A stretch of DNA of 64,000 nucleotides from Tremella fuciformis (Eukaryota; Basidiomycota; Tremellomycetes; Tremellales; Tremellaceae). Both the position numbers and the translations under genes were made by a program. Position 1 is the first letter of the stretch, and every line of letters begins with the position of its first letter. Positions 43,558 to 53,625 of this stretch are shown piece by piece. Location: assembly GCA_032768795.1 (NCBI GenBank), contig CP136497.1, positions 188,501 to 252,500 of the forward strand. The letters run 5' to 3'. A model generated the notes under the pieces. The model saw nothing but the letters and a program-made list of their open reading frames with translations. It had not been told where the DNA came from and ran no database searches.

Positions 43558-44361
43558 CAACAGTCTCCTCGCTCGGAATACAACTATTGACTATCCCTAC
43601 TCCCGCCAATCCGCTTTGCGTATCCATTTCGTCATATTCCACACTGCATGTAGATAATCTATATTCAATTTACGTCTTTGTCAATCACCCCGTTCATTTG
43701 TCTGATACCTTGCTGTGGTGTCGGCACGCCACTTCCAGTGCTATGAGCATATCTCTCAAGTTTGAGCCGGGAGTACTGAGTGGCGGCGCGAACCTCCGTA
43801 AGCCGTCTCCCAAGGCCGTTCAGTGCGTTGCGCAACACCGATTCACCAGCGGCACCGTTCCCGACATACAGATCGACAGAGTCCTGGTTCGTATTCAAAG
43901 TCTTTCGCTAGACATGCATGATATAGAGTATAATCTGGATCCACACAAAATTCGATCATAGACCCACAGGCCGCACTTAGCTCGGCGTCTTTCACTCCAA
44001 CTCGAGGTGTTCGTAATGGATCTATTGGTGGTCGTCATAAGAGCCGATCACCAACTCTGTTCTGATCCGCATCTTCCACAATGCCCCCTCCAGCCGGCGG
44101 CGACTTGCTGTCCACATGGCTCCTCTTCAAGTCAAAAGAGGGAGCGCGAGAACGTCATTCCTCTGACGTATCCGCGGCTCTCATCATTTCCAATTTCTCT
44201 CTAGTTGAAGCGAGCCCAGTACCGTCCTTTGCAAGGCATGTCTTCGCCTCAAGTGGGCCAGGACACTCTTGTCCCCTGGGAATATACATTGCTCTTCGAC
44301 CACATGTTCAATCATACTGGTGTTGGCAGATTCAACTTTGAGACAATCAATCGCAGGCACG
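43558..44361. other. Intergenic region with a diverged repeat cassette
   Basis: About 43985-44150 is weakly related to 46074-46225 (ordered blocks ATCTTCCACAATG and TCCACATGGCTC). No gene called. Confidence 0.45.
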
Positions 44362-44946
44362 ATGTCGATGATTCCTAATGCTCCCTTGCTGCTCCCATCT
44401 ACTCGGAGGTGTGAAGCAGTGGTGTCTGAGGATTTCCCCGAGTTGAAACAACACATTGACCGTATCGGAAGGCGAAAAGCAAGCGATTACATTCACAACC
44501 TTCAGGATGACGGTATGAGGTCCCACCGAGTGGAGACTGATGTCGATCCGACTGAGCTGAACCATCTCCTCCAAGGCTACACGTTCAGCGACACCTTCAC
44601 CATCGAGGCTGGGGGAGCCAATTACAAATATAGCGGTGATACTGACGATTACTCTCTTAGGGTAGACCCAATCACCGATGGCCGCGATGCGCCGTATGCC
44701 CTGATCTTATAGAAGATGTCCCAGAACATGCGTCTGGTGCTGTACAATCCGTCTTTGAAGAAAAAATACGTCGAACAGCGACGACAGGATGGAACGATTC
44801 AAGCAAGACTCACCTCGAGAACCGGTCTCCGTAACGACACATACGAGTACGCCGGTGCGCCATATTTCCTCCTCCCAACGACAACACGCCACGAATCCAG
44901 GACAGCCTATGGTGGGTCTCATATGTCTTCTGCATCCATCTGGTAG
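44362..44946 (+). pseudogene. Array gene F: unknown family, interrupted by one in-frame stop
   Basis: 195 codons in one frame from ATG 44362 to TAG 44946, broken only by a TAG at 44710-44712. N-module CEAVVSEDFPELKQHIDRIGRRKASDYIHNL (about residues 17-47), then YKYSGDTDDYSLRVDP. After the stop, MRLVLYNPSLKKKYVEQRRQ and DGTIQARLTSRTG, then YEYAGAPYFLLP. These line up with LVIRDTLIQKQFVE and PFLLT in D, and LVMSDTLTDKEFVEIMQSDG and PFLW in H. The stop falls inside the conserved core, so a full protein needs read-through; otherwise it is a young pseudogene. Confidence 0.68.
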
Positions 44947-45473
44947 TCCCTCATCCCTGTTCCCTCTCCGTCACAGAAGCATTCCGGACTGTATAGAACG
45001 GCCGACCGCCTGGGCCTATGCCTCGCGACTCCAAGATCCACTATGGCCGCCGGCTCACCTCTGCATATATTCAAAGGCCTTTCTTCATGTATAGGTCACC
45101 GGGCCTTCTTGATACGTGTCGCGCGACAACCAGTAAGGTTTGGACAATTCATGTTCTTCGGATGAGTATAAGACATGGGCAAGGGAACGGGCATATGCCT
45201 TTGACTTTAGATGCTGGTCCGTGAGCGGGTTCTCTCTCCACCCCAGCTCATGCCATTAGTCGAAGGATTCTGGGTCCAGTAAGCACTCCCGCCACATGAG
45301 AGAGGTGGATAGCCCTCTCTTCAATTCTTCTTTCAGGCTGACGGGATCGCGACCCCACATTCCCTTCTTGATTGCAGTCTTTCCCAGCCGCCGGCCGCTG
45401 GGATCGTCCCAGACGTGTTTCTGCATCTTAGATTCGGCCTCCGGTATTGTTGAACAGAATCAGGACCTTCAGA
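44947..45473. other. Intergenic region between array genes F and G
   Basis: 527 bp with no supported gene. The plus frame from 45296 continues into gene G but shows no family similarity before about 45474. Confidence 0.4.
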
Positions 45474-45916
45474 TGACCAACTGTCCTCGTTCACGAGGAC
45501 GTGCAACCGACATGAACCTTTTTTGTTTCGAAGAGGGGTGTTATAACCTGCGCATTCTCCTTACAGACGGCACCGGCGATGTCAATGTTACCGACAGTCA
45601 TGTTCAACTTGGGATCATCATTCGAAACCTCGGAACTGGGAAGTCCATAGAAGAGACTCAAGCGCCCGACGGCGAAATTCTCACTGGGTATCTGCAACGC
45701 TCACATCCAGAATTCCGGATCTTTCTCGAGGACGGCACCATCCAATACCCTTTGAGCGGTGGCGGGGCGATTACCCTTCCGAAAAACGATCCCACAGAGC
45801 AGCATCCGCCCCCCTCCCAGCAAAGCTTGCTTGAAAGCTGGTCGACAAGCCCACTGGGAAGCATGGTCGGAACGTGGACGGGAGATCTTGTAAATCGGAT
45901 CATGCGGCCTCAGTGA
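45474..45916 (+). CDS. Array gene G: possible diverged member
   Basis: From MTNCPRSRG at 45474 (or an in-frame upstream ATG at 45296) to 45916. It lacks the N-module. The segment ILTGYLQRSHPEFRIFLEDGTIQYPL recalls the DGT-containing strand of F and H (QSDGTVHST, RQDGTIQAR), and the length is similar, but the match is weak. The C-terminus is Pro/Ser-rich. Membership in the array family is inferred mainly from position; it might be a remnant. Confidence 0.45.
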
Positions 45917-47060
45917 CTTGAGCATTACTGGCTACCGTACCGCCCGTCGGCTCACGACTGCCTGTTTCTGTCAATGACCAGCTACTATTTTCATGCACGT
46001 ATAAGTCCCATTCTGATCAGCTAGGTGCAGTTTAGGGGGTCATTTCTTGTCACGACCAACCGGTTTCCGTCAGTTCATGCCAGCTCAACGTGTTCATAGT
46101 TGAGCTATCAGGTCACGAGGCTTGTTGTCGCACTTATCCTTTTCTGGTCCGGGTCTTCCACATTGACCGGGTCTACCACTGCTGCTTTCCCATCCACATG
46201 GCTCTCGTGGGCCCCCTCGAGTTCGGGTTCATCGCCTGCTGGCAGTCTGTTACCGTTTTGAGTTCGCAAAGATCATCAAGTGGCTGATGAGTTCTCCATC
46301 CGGCGACTTGACTTGAGGAGGCCCCTGCTCCAAGCGTGAGGGATGCACGCAATACGGTGCTCGGCCGCACAGTAAAGTTCGAGGCGTGACTGAAGTCACT
46401 GTATCCTTTGGAAGACTGTATGATCGGTCTCCTTATGAGTCCTGGAGGACCATAGGCGAGGCTGCTGCTACATTCGCCTGGAAATTTGCCCTCTGTCCTC
46501 TCCAAGGCGAGGCGACGAGATTTTGTACACGATACATCTACGCCCCGTTTGATCCACTCGTGGCTGAGAGCTACTGTACGGGACTTTGCAATCTCGACCG
46601 ATTCAAAACCCTCGCGACTGTGAAAGGGGCTGGGCCAGACTCAGTGTCCTTGCATGTTTGACCAGCGACGTCCATTGTAAGCAAGACTCCCGCGCAAGCG
46701 AGGGCTGAAGGCTTTCTTTGCAAGGGTCGACTCATGAACTACTTTCACCCCACTCGGCTTCTGAATCCCCCGGCAGGTCTGGACTCGTTTCTGGACAACG
46801 AGTGGGGGTCGAGGCGCGAAGGTCTTACGTGATTGAGCTTGACTCTCCTTTCAAGCAAGGCTTCCGCAAGGATCTCACATAGGACTGATTCTTGTGGCGC
46901 GAATATAAAGAGCCAATCCAGCGCCCTCGAGGAGTTTCCAAGTGCTCAGATCTTGCATTTTCGATCGTCAGATCCTCTCAGCAGCCGAGTCTGACGAGTG
47001 GGAATAAAACTGTCAGTTAGCCGCGTACTGCGGACCCTCTCAACGCCCTGATCAATCAAC
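45917..47060. other. Intergenic region with repeat cassette and promoter of gene H
   Basis: About 46074-46225 is a copy of the 3' cassette (shared CCACATTGACCGGGTCTACC-type block and CCACTGCTGCTTTCCCATCC, compare 48521-48560). TATA-like GAATATAAAGAG lies at about 46900-46911, 150 bp before gene H. Confidence 0.55.
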
Positions 47061-47594
47061 ATGTCCACGGCAGTCAAACACGTCGTGTCTACGCTAGATT
47101 GTGACCCGATAGTCCGAGAGGCCTTCCCGGACTTGGCTCAATCTGTAGTCACTTTCAGGGGGAAGAGCATCGATGAGGGGTTGGGTTCGATCGACTGTCC
47201 CGTAATAGATCGGGTCCTGCCGGCTCCAATCTTATGGGCGAGACCCTCGCGTCTTGCGGGAGCGAGGACGGTCGACTCGACTAAATACTTTTGGTCTAGA
47301 ACCGGCGACGGGTTGACCGTTATTGCAAAGCCTTCCAACGCCAATGCTCCGACTGTTCGCTCTGCGGTCCTGACAGAGAGCCCTCTTGGTGTGAGAAAGC
47401 TTGTGATGAGTGACACCCTGACCGACAAAGAGTTTGTCGAAATTATGCAGAGTGACGGGACCGTTCACTCCACTATGACCGAAACGCTTCCGGACGGTAA
47501 GACAACTACCACGTATCAGGGATTCCCTTTTCTGTGGGGCTCGACTGCTAGCCGGGCGCGGGTGCCTTCCTCGACAGAGAAGGCAGCGGCATGA
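47061..47594 (+). CDS. Array gene H: unknown family
   Basis: 177 residues, no intron, ATG 47061. N-module DPIVREAFPDLAQSVVTFRG followed by KSIDEGL (about residues 15-41). Then YFWSRTGDGLTVIAKPS, AVLTESPLGVRKLVMSDTL, TDKEFVEIMQSDGTVHSTMT and YQGFPFLWG. This is the cleanest single-domain member and the best reference for the family. No signal peptide, membrane segment or known catalytic motif. A TATA-like box lies upstream and a full repeat cassette downstream (47890-48590). Confidence 0.72.
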   Translation: MSTAVKHVVSTLDCDPIVREAFPDLAQSVVTFRGKSIDEGLGSIDCPVIDRVLPAPILWARPSRLAGARTVDSTKYFWSRTGDGLTVIAKPSNANAPTVRSAVLTESPLGVRKLVMSDTLTDKEFVEIMQSDGTVHSTMTETLPDGKTTTTYQGFPFLWGSTASRARVPSSTEKAAA

Positions 47595-47889
47595 GGGCCT
47601 TTCCACTTACCGCTTCACGAAGAAGCCTCGCTACAGCTATAAGACCATGTCACTATGAATTTTGTTGAAGTCCCACACCGAGTCATACACTGACGAGTCA
47701 ACCGGGCCAGACTGGCTGGTCTGAGCTCAATTAGGCGCCCGCCCGACGTTCTCCTCACAGATAGCTGGCCCATGCACTTGACCGACTGTGCATCTGTTCA
47801 TATAGCGGTCGGTAGCCGCTCGTTGCCCATGCAACAATCGACCTGTCCTGCAGCCTAAAGCGGTGGAGGTAAAATCTCGGTCCGTGAGA

Positions 47890-48590
47890 CGGATAACTCT
47901 CGCTCAACTGATCTATGCCGGCCCTGTTGCCGATTGTCCCTTCTGCCAGATCACTGTGCTTGAAGCCCTCAGGCTGAATCAAAGCCAAGACTCTCAAGGG
48001 CTCCTATCTTTCCACTATATACCTGGGAGGTGAGGCGCCGACGACGTCTCACGCTTTGCACTACCAATCTAGATGAGCTGTCCGCAAGCTCTCGTTACGA
48101 CTCCTGTTGTCCGTGAAGCCTGCCCATAATGTTAAATTATCTCGGCAGGCTGCGCTCGGGTCTCATCGGATCCATAGCGGCTTGTCAAGTCAAGTGCGGA
48201 GGATCCGGTCTGTGAATCTCGTTCCCTTCGTCGGACAGCCTTGCTCTGATTCTGGGCCTTCGAGTCTGCCTCGACGAGCGTATCTGCTCCTCAACTCTCG
48301 AATCGGGTCAATTTCGGAACCTTCTTCTATCTGTGGTGCATGCAGCTTGGACGCAGCTCGGTCCGCCATTTTTACAATCCGCATTTTCAAAAGTGAGGTA
48401 TGCCACTGTCTCTGCGGCCGATTTCATGCCAGTTCGACATGCTCATAATCGCCCTGCGAGTCACACTTCCTCTTGCCTACACCGTCGGGAGCTACATACC
48501 CTTTTCTGGTCTGGATCCTCCACATTGACATGGTCTGCCACTGCTGCTTTCCCATCCGCGTGACTCTCGTGGGCGCCCTCTAGCTCGGCG
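47890..48590. repeat. 3' repeat cassette after gene H
   Basis: Related to 40560-41255 over about 650 bp. It starts with the sequence that codes for the C-terminus of gene C (CTCTCGCTCAACT) but here is non-coding. The region 47595-48690 holds no gene that I can support. Confidence 0.75.
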
Positions 48591-48690
48591 ATCCGTGCGC
48601 CCACGCCACTCGTCTCGGCTTTGCTGAACTGCCACGCCCAGAGTCGTCTTCTTGTCAGCGCGGTCCCCCTCTTAGTCTATACATTCAGAT

Positions 48691-50553
48691 TCACCTCTCG
48701 AAGAGCTCGTCGACCTCCTCCAGCGACCGACCGCGCAGTTCAGGCACGAAAAAGACGATGAAGATGACACAGAAGCAGGAAATCACGAAGAAGATCCAGC
48801 CGACTTTGGCGCCGAGGTCGAGACCAGGCGAAGCGAGCAGGTAGGGGCTACTGTACGTCACGACGAAAGCCGCGAGTACTTGCCAGGAAGTGGCAAACGA
48901 CATGACTGTATCGTAAGCTGAGAGCGAGATAGGCTGACCACAAACTTTTGCGCCGCAGCTTGACACCGCCAATCTCTGAGCACACTACGTATGCTGCCGA
49001 GTCGGTCGCCATCCGTGCAGAACATGTGAAGAGGATGTTGCACGCCACAACTGCGTTGACGTCCTCGCGAGTTGGATGCGCCTTCCCGCCCACTCCGGCA
49101 ACGATTGCCATGAGCGGCGTCTGGAAGAGCACCGCGGCGATCATGACGGGTCGACGGCCGAGTTTGTCATATAGGTAGATACCCGTACCGAGGGCCACGA
49201 TCAGGCAGGCTGAAGTGATGCAGGTGTAGTCGAACGACTTGTCACCTAGACCCATCTGAAGATAAAAGCTAAAGTATCAGCGAGATCCCCGGTCAGTAAA
49301 CAGGTCCTACGTTGCCCCGAAGGTCTGTATACTGCGGATCAGCGTATGCCGCGGGGATCAGAGGCAGCTCACAATTGGGTCCCGTTGATCTGCTGGAAGA
49401 TGAACATCCAGGCTGCGATCTGAGTCGATCAGCGCCGCCTCAGACTGTGACAGAGACCTACGCAAGTCCGACGAAGATACGTCCCGCGGAAGCTGGCCAG
49501 TGAGTATAAATCTTTAGGACAGCTTCGAGCGCACATGTCAAGCCAAGAACCATGCTCTCGCAACCGAGACTCGGCAATCGCCTCGTCGATTGCCTCGATT
49601 TCCATGACAGTCACTCCAGACTCGACTTCGCGCTTGTTGCGAACCCTGTTCAAGGCTTGCTGGGCTTGATCCTTCTTGCCGTGTAGCAAGAGCCAACGAG
49701 GCGATTCTTCTTTAAGCAAGTGCCTCTTCTCCGCTACAGAAGGCTCACCTGGCGTGAAAGGCAGGAAGCAGACGATGATGACGGGTGGAATGAGCTGCAT
49801 CGCCACTGGTATCTTCCAGCCGCGCTCGGTCAGGACGTTTCGGTATGCCCGTCCCATCAGATTTGACCAGAGCTGACCGATGACCAGGACAAATGTCACC
49901 GAGCCGGTAAAGACGGATCGGACTGGCGCAGGGGCGACCTCGCTCGCGAAGGTAGGGACACAGTTCTCGACGAGTCCTTGGGCGGTGTATGAGAAGCACC
50001 GGCCGACGGTGAATGTGACCCAGTTCCTGCTGATCAGATCTTGTGCGGGCGTAGACAATATTGACACACGTTGAGGTAATCTCGACTGCCGAGTCAGCAT
50101 TGCCACTCGCTTAAGTAGGATCAGACTGACTGATGGCTGCGACGATCTGGATGATACAGGTCAAGAACATGGTCCATCTGAAGCCGATCCTCTCGCAAAT
50201 TGGTTCGAACGACAGCGTGCCAGCAAGTTTGCCGATCCATACGGCTACTGGTCAGGAAAACTCGTATATACAAAACATTCACCTACTCGAATTCATTAGC
50301 GACGAGCGTTTCGTGGGGAGCTTCTGTTTCCCGCCTATGTTCTCCCCGAAAACCTTAAGGAAAGACGGCAAGCTCTGCAGCGTCGAGAACATGCCACTGT
50401 CACTATGAAGTCAGCATCTGCTAGGTTGACAGTTCGGGGGGCTCACTAGCCGAAGAAAAGGTCGGCCAAGGCGTAGGTTGCGCAAGTGAACCAGAGACCG
50501 CCACTGGTGTAGGACCACCTGTTGTGGCTTTGGGTTGGCGCTGGATTTGACAT
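48691..50553 (-). CDS. MFS sugar transporter (maltose/hexose permease type)
   Basis: Plasma-membrane proton/sugar symporter family, ATG 50553 (MSNPAPTQSHNRWSYTSGG, then FTCATYALADLFFG). Further exons hold RNWVTFTVGRCFSYTAQGLVENCVPTF (TM4 and its family-specific arginine), ESPRWLLLHGKKDQAQQAL (the PESPRWL signature region) near 49690, YLYDKLGRRPVM (the GRRP loop after TM8) near 49170, and ELRGRSLEEVDELF near the C-terminus, the PETKG-like end. About eight introns. It is divergent from the regulator at 51027, sharing a promoter with a CCG-N10-CGG element. In this context it may import the substrate of the catabolic cluster. Confidence 0.85.
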
Positions 50554-51026
50554 CTTGCGATCGTATCTGATTGGGTCCGAGAGGAGACAAGGAGACCCAG
50601 TGGTTGTATGCAGGGCATCGGATTGAGGGATCTTTATCTTGAATGTGGACTCAGTGCTTGCCGAACGATACGGCGTACTCCAGTCGCCAGGTCAAGCGGC
50701 TGCCCGCGGCGCAGCGATGACAGTCTCTCTGACTGCTCGTCTCCGCTTGCCTGCGAACGAGTCTCCGTACGTTACCATGGGCACTGCTGACGATGGGATG
50801 CCAAGGCTATGGTGAGTTCGCCCCTCTAAGCGTCAACCGCTTGAGCAAGCGGAACGACAAGCGGGGATGTCAGCGATGGGCCGGGCCGATTTTGCCGACC
50901 GAGGGCTACCAAACTCTATCTCACCGAGGCCGACAGGAGCAGCGGGACCCCATGGACCGAGGTTCACCGCCGCTTGTGATTGCTGAACCGCTTGATCATG
51001 TAACATGACCGTTTCGCATCGTCAAC
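50554..51026. promoter_or_regulatory. Divergent promoter: sugar transporter / Zn2Cys6 regulator
   Basis: 473 bp between two gene starts. It contains CCGCTTGAGCAAGCGG at 50837-50852 and an additional AAGCGG half-site at about 50858-50863. Confidence 0.6.
50837..50852. promoter_or_regulatory. CCG-N10-CGG inverted element, site 1
   Basis: CCGCTTGAGCAAGCGG, a perfect palindrome but for its two central bases. Inverted CCG/CGG triplets with fixed spacing are the classical target of dimeric Zn2Cys6 proteins. Confidence 0.6.
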
Positions 51027-53219
51027 ATGTCCCGCTCGCCAGAGAACGATCGAGAGACGGGGCTGGGGAAGAAGAGACAACGTGGGCCTGTCTTCTAAGG
51101 GCATCAAAGCCATCTGACAGCCAGGCTCTGGAAAAGTATGCACTGCCTGCCGACAGATCAAGGTGAAATGGTCGGTAGTGGTCTGAGCGTCTCGCGTTTG
51201 GCCAGGCTGAGCTGGCCAGTGATGCGGGGGAGCGATTCCCGGATCCTTGCTCAAAGTGTAACGAGAACTCGACCACATGCAGGATTGACCCATTGTTTCG
51301 TCGAACTCGAAGGCCTGCCTTCCCATTCGGGTGCTTGATCGAGGCTGACACCAAGACGGACAGTGGTACAGGCTGAACAAAGTCCTCAAGAGACCATCGT
51401 GGTGGTGGAAAGCTCGAAAACGCCCAAAGCACTTCCACCCAACCGACTCCAGGACGACGAAGATGCGGCGGACGCTTTGGGCATCTACGAGGTCATCGAA
51501 GACCGCTTCCCTCTCGGTACGATAGCCTTGACCCTTCGGCAGGTCAACTACCTCTTCGAACTGTTCGTACACCCTGAAGACCATTGCACCAGGAGCTAAC
51601 TTGGCAGGTTCTTTGCTCGGTACCATCGCTATTGCCCCTTATTCCTAACTCGACGAGATGCAGTCCAGACCTACATCACCGAGCGCTTTCTGTTCTGGAC
51701 CATCGTATATGTGGCTGCTCGAACGGCCATGACGGATGCCGAGGTAGAGGGTGTCGTGTCGAAAGAGACATTTGTGGCGATTATGGACGGTGTCAAGGCA
51801 TTGGCAACCGCCCTTAGCGTGTATACTGGCAGGACTTTGGGAACGGTCCAAGGACTGATTCTGCTCAGTCAGTGGGAGCCGCCATACACCCGGCAGAAGG
51901 ATTCGAGGTCGTGGCCTTATATCAACTTGGTGCGGGTCCGTCATCTTCAAGCGAGCTTCAGCTCACGGCTCAGGCGACGCAGACTGGGCTTCTCATGGGC
52001 CTACACAGACCGTTTCACTCCTTCGAGTTCACCTCGCGGCCGAGTCAGCAAGCTCTGGCGGACACGCTGGTCGGGCGGGAGAGAACGCTTGCATGGATCA
52101 TGTGCCACACCTTCTCGCATCTGTACGTCTGTGATTATAACTCATGCACCCTGCTGAATGCGCAGTCTTGCTCTCGATTCTGGTGTCCCCGCGATGATTA
52201 CAGATGACTGGGTTTCCGTCCAGGCGTCAACACACGCTGGCGAGTCAGACCTGCCAGAGTGGCTTACTGGCATCCCCGATGACGCGCTGCAAGCACTTGT
52301 CATCGCTCGCAACTTGGCTGAAGCGTCGTCTGCACTAGGCAATTCAACTACAGATCCTTCGGGGCAGCTCGAGGGAGTCGCCGCGGAGGTGGTATGGCGG
52401 AATCTAGACCGAACTTTGGCAGAGTACGAGCTGCGAGCGTCCCTGCCGCCCCATCTCAAGTTCATCCTCCACCTCAATCGCTGCCAGCTCAGCTGTCACG
52501 GCCTTCAAACCAGCATGAAGGGACCCCGACGGGCGCAGTGCGTGTCCGAGCTGTATGCCTCCAGCATTGCGGCGATCTCACTGGCCGGAAAGCTACCGCT
52601 AGGAGAACTCTCCTTCTGGCCAAGAGCCGCCGTGCAGGGACTCAAGCCAGTCACAGTGAGTCTCAAGAGTGAAGATCAGGTCCTGGCGAGCTTACCGTGT
52701 TCCAGCTTGTTCTACTACGCCTCATTGCATCAGAGGACGGGAAAGAACTGCCCGTGGGACCGGTCCTCGCAGCTGTATCTACGGCATACAAGCTGGTCAG
52801 CAGTTTGAACACGTTCGATAATGACAAGTACACTCGAGCCGCCAAGTTGATTGCCTTCACCTCGAAAGATGCTCAACAGCGGAAACATGATGGGAGGCTG
52901 TACGGCGGACCGAAGTCTGGCGACTACCCCGAGATCCGCTGCAGGATGGGTGAGCATCTGACCCAATTAGGAGACTTGACTGATCGCAGGGATGGCGAAT
53001 TACTATCACGATTGCTTGTTCACGGCCAAACGGGCCCGCGGGCGGCACGGCGCAGTCTATCAGGACACCGCACCACCATCGGTCGCTACGGTCGCTCCAG
53101 AGGCTGCCGCTCCTGCTGTAGCACTATCAACTGCGAATTTGTCTGTCCCGGTCGCCGAACCTCAGGCCGAGCTGTTTGTCGGAGGATCTCCTCCTCTATG
53201 GATGAATGACCCAGGGTGA
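51027..53219 (+). CDS. Zn2Cys6 transcription factor of the catabolic cluster
   Basis: Nuclear regulator, ATG 51027. The first exon (MSRSPENDRETGLGKKRQRGP) joins over a short intron to PGSGKVCTACRQIKVK. A second intron, splitting a TGT codon, leads to CDAGERFPDPCSKCNENSTTC. Together these make a complete zinc cluster spaced 2-6-9-2-6. A middle domain follows (RFLFWTIVYVAARTAM, LATALSVYTGRTLGTVQGLILLSQW, TGLLMGLHRPF, ERTLAWIMCHTFSHL), then helices to about 52850 and a Pro/Ala-rich tail ending at 53219. Flanked by genes carrying CCG-N10-CGG sites, including its own promoter, so it is the natural candidate for a pathway-specific, self-regulated activator. Confidence 0.82.
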
Positions 53220-53625
53220 ATCTCTACCAAGAAGCTTGTCGGTCAGCTAAAGGCAGTTTTGATATTAGTGCTTTCGACAGCCTGGCTTCAGATTGGACCA
53301 GAGGTAATATTTCCGCTTCTTCTTTGTTTGGATTCGACTTTGGGCAGTAGTGAACACTAGCGATTTGTCATGTATGGCTTCCGACACGTAGAGCGCTTCC
53401 TGTACAGTTGATGACTGCCTCAAGCGGTTTCGCATTACTGCAGGTGTTCCGCCTGTGTAAGCGGTTTAGCGCACGCAACACCGGGCGTGCGCAGCAAGCG
53501 GTGCCTTGAATACATTGAGTCCGCTTCTCAGACCGAAGCAGGCGGCGGATGAGTCGTCAAGTGATCCATATTGCGATCTATATACTCAGATACACTACTC
53601 TGGTCAATTGTACAACAGCGACACC
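53220..53625. promoter_or_regulatory. Promoter of the AtuA-like gene
   Basis: 406 bp with CCGCCTGTGTAAGCGG at 53449-53464, further AAGCGG half-sites at 53422-53427 and about 53494-53499, and a TATA-like CTATATACTC at about 53578-53587. Confidence 0.55.
53449..53464. promoter_or_regulatory. CCG-N10-CGG element, site 2
   Basis: CCGCCTGTGTAAGCGG, same length and same outer triplets as sites at 50837 and 57759. Confidence 0.55.

Noticed and set aside
46386..46661. 91-codon plus-strand frame between genes G and H
   Set aside because: No match to either array module; lies among degenerate repeat sequence.
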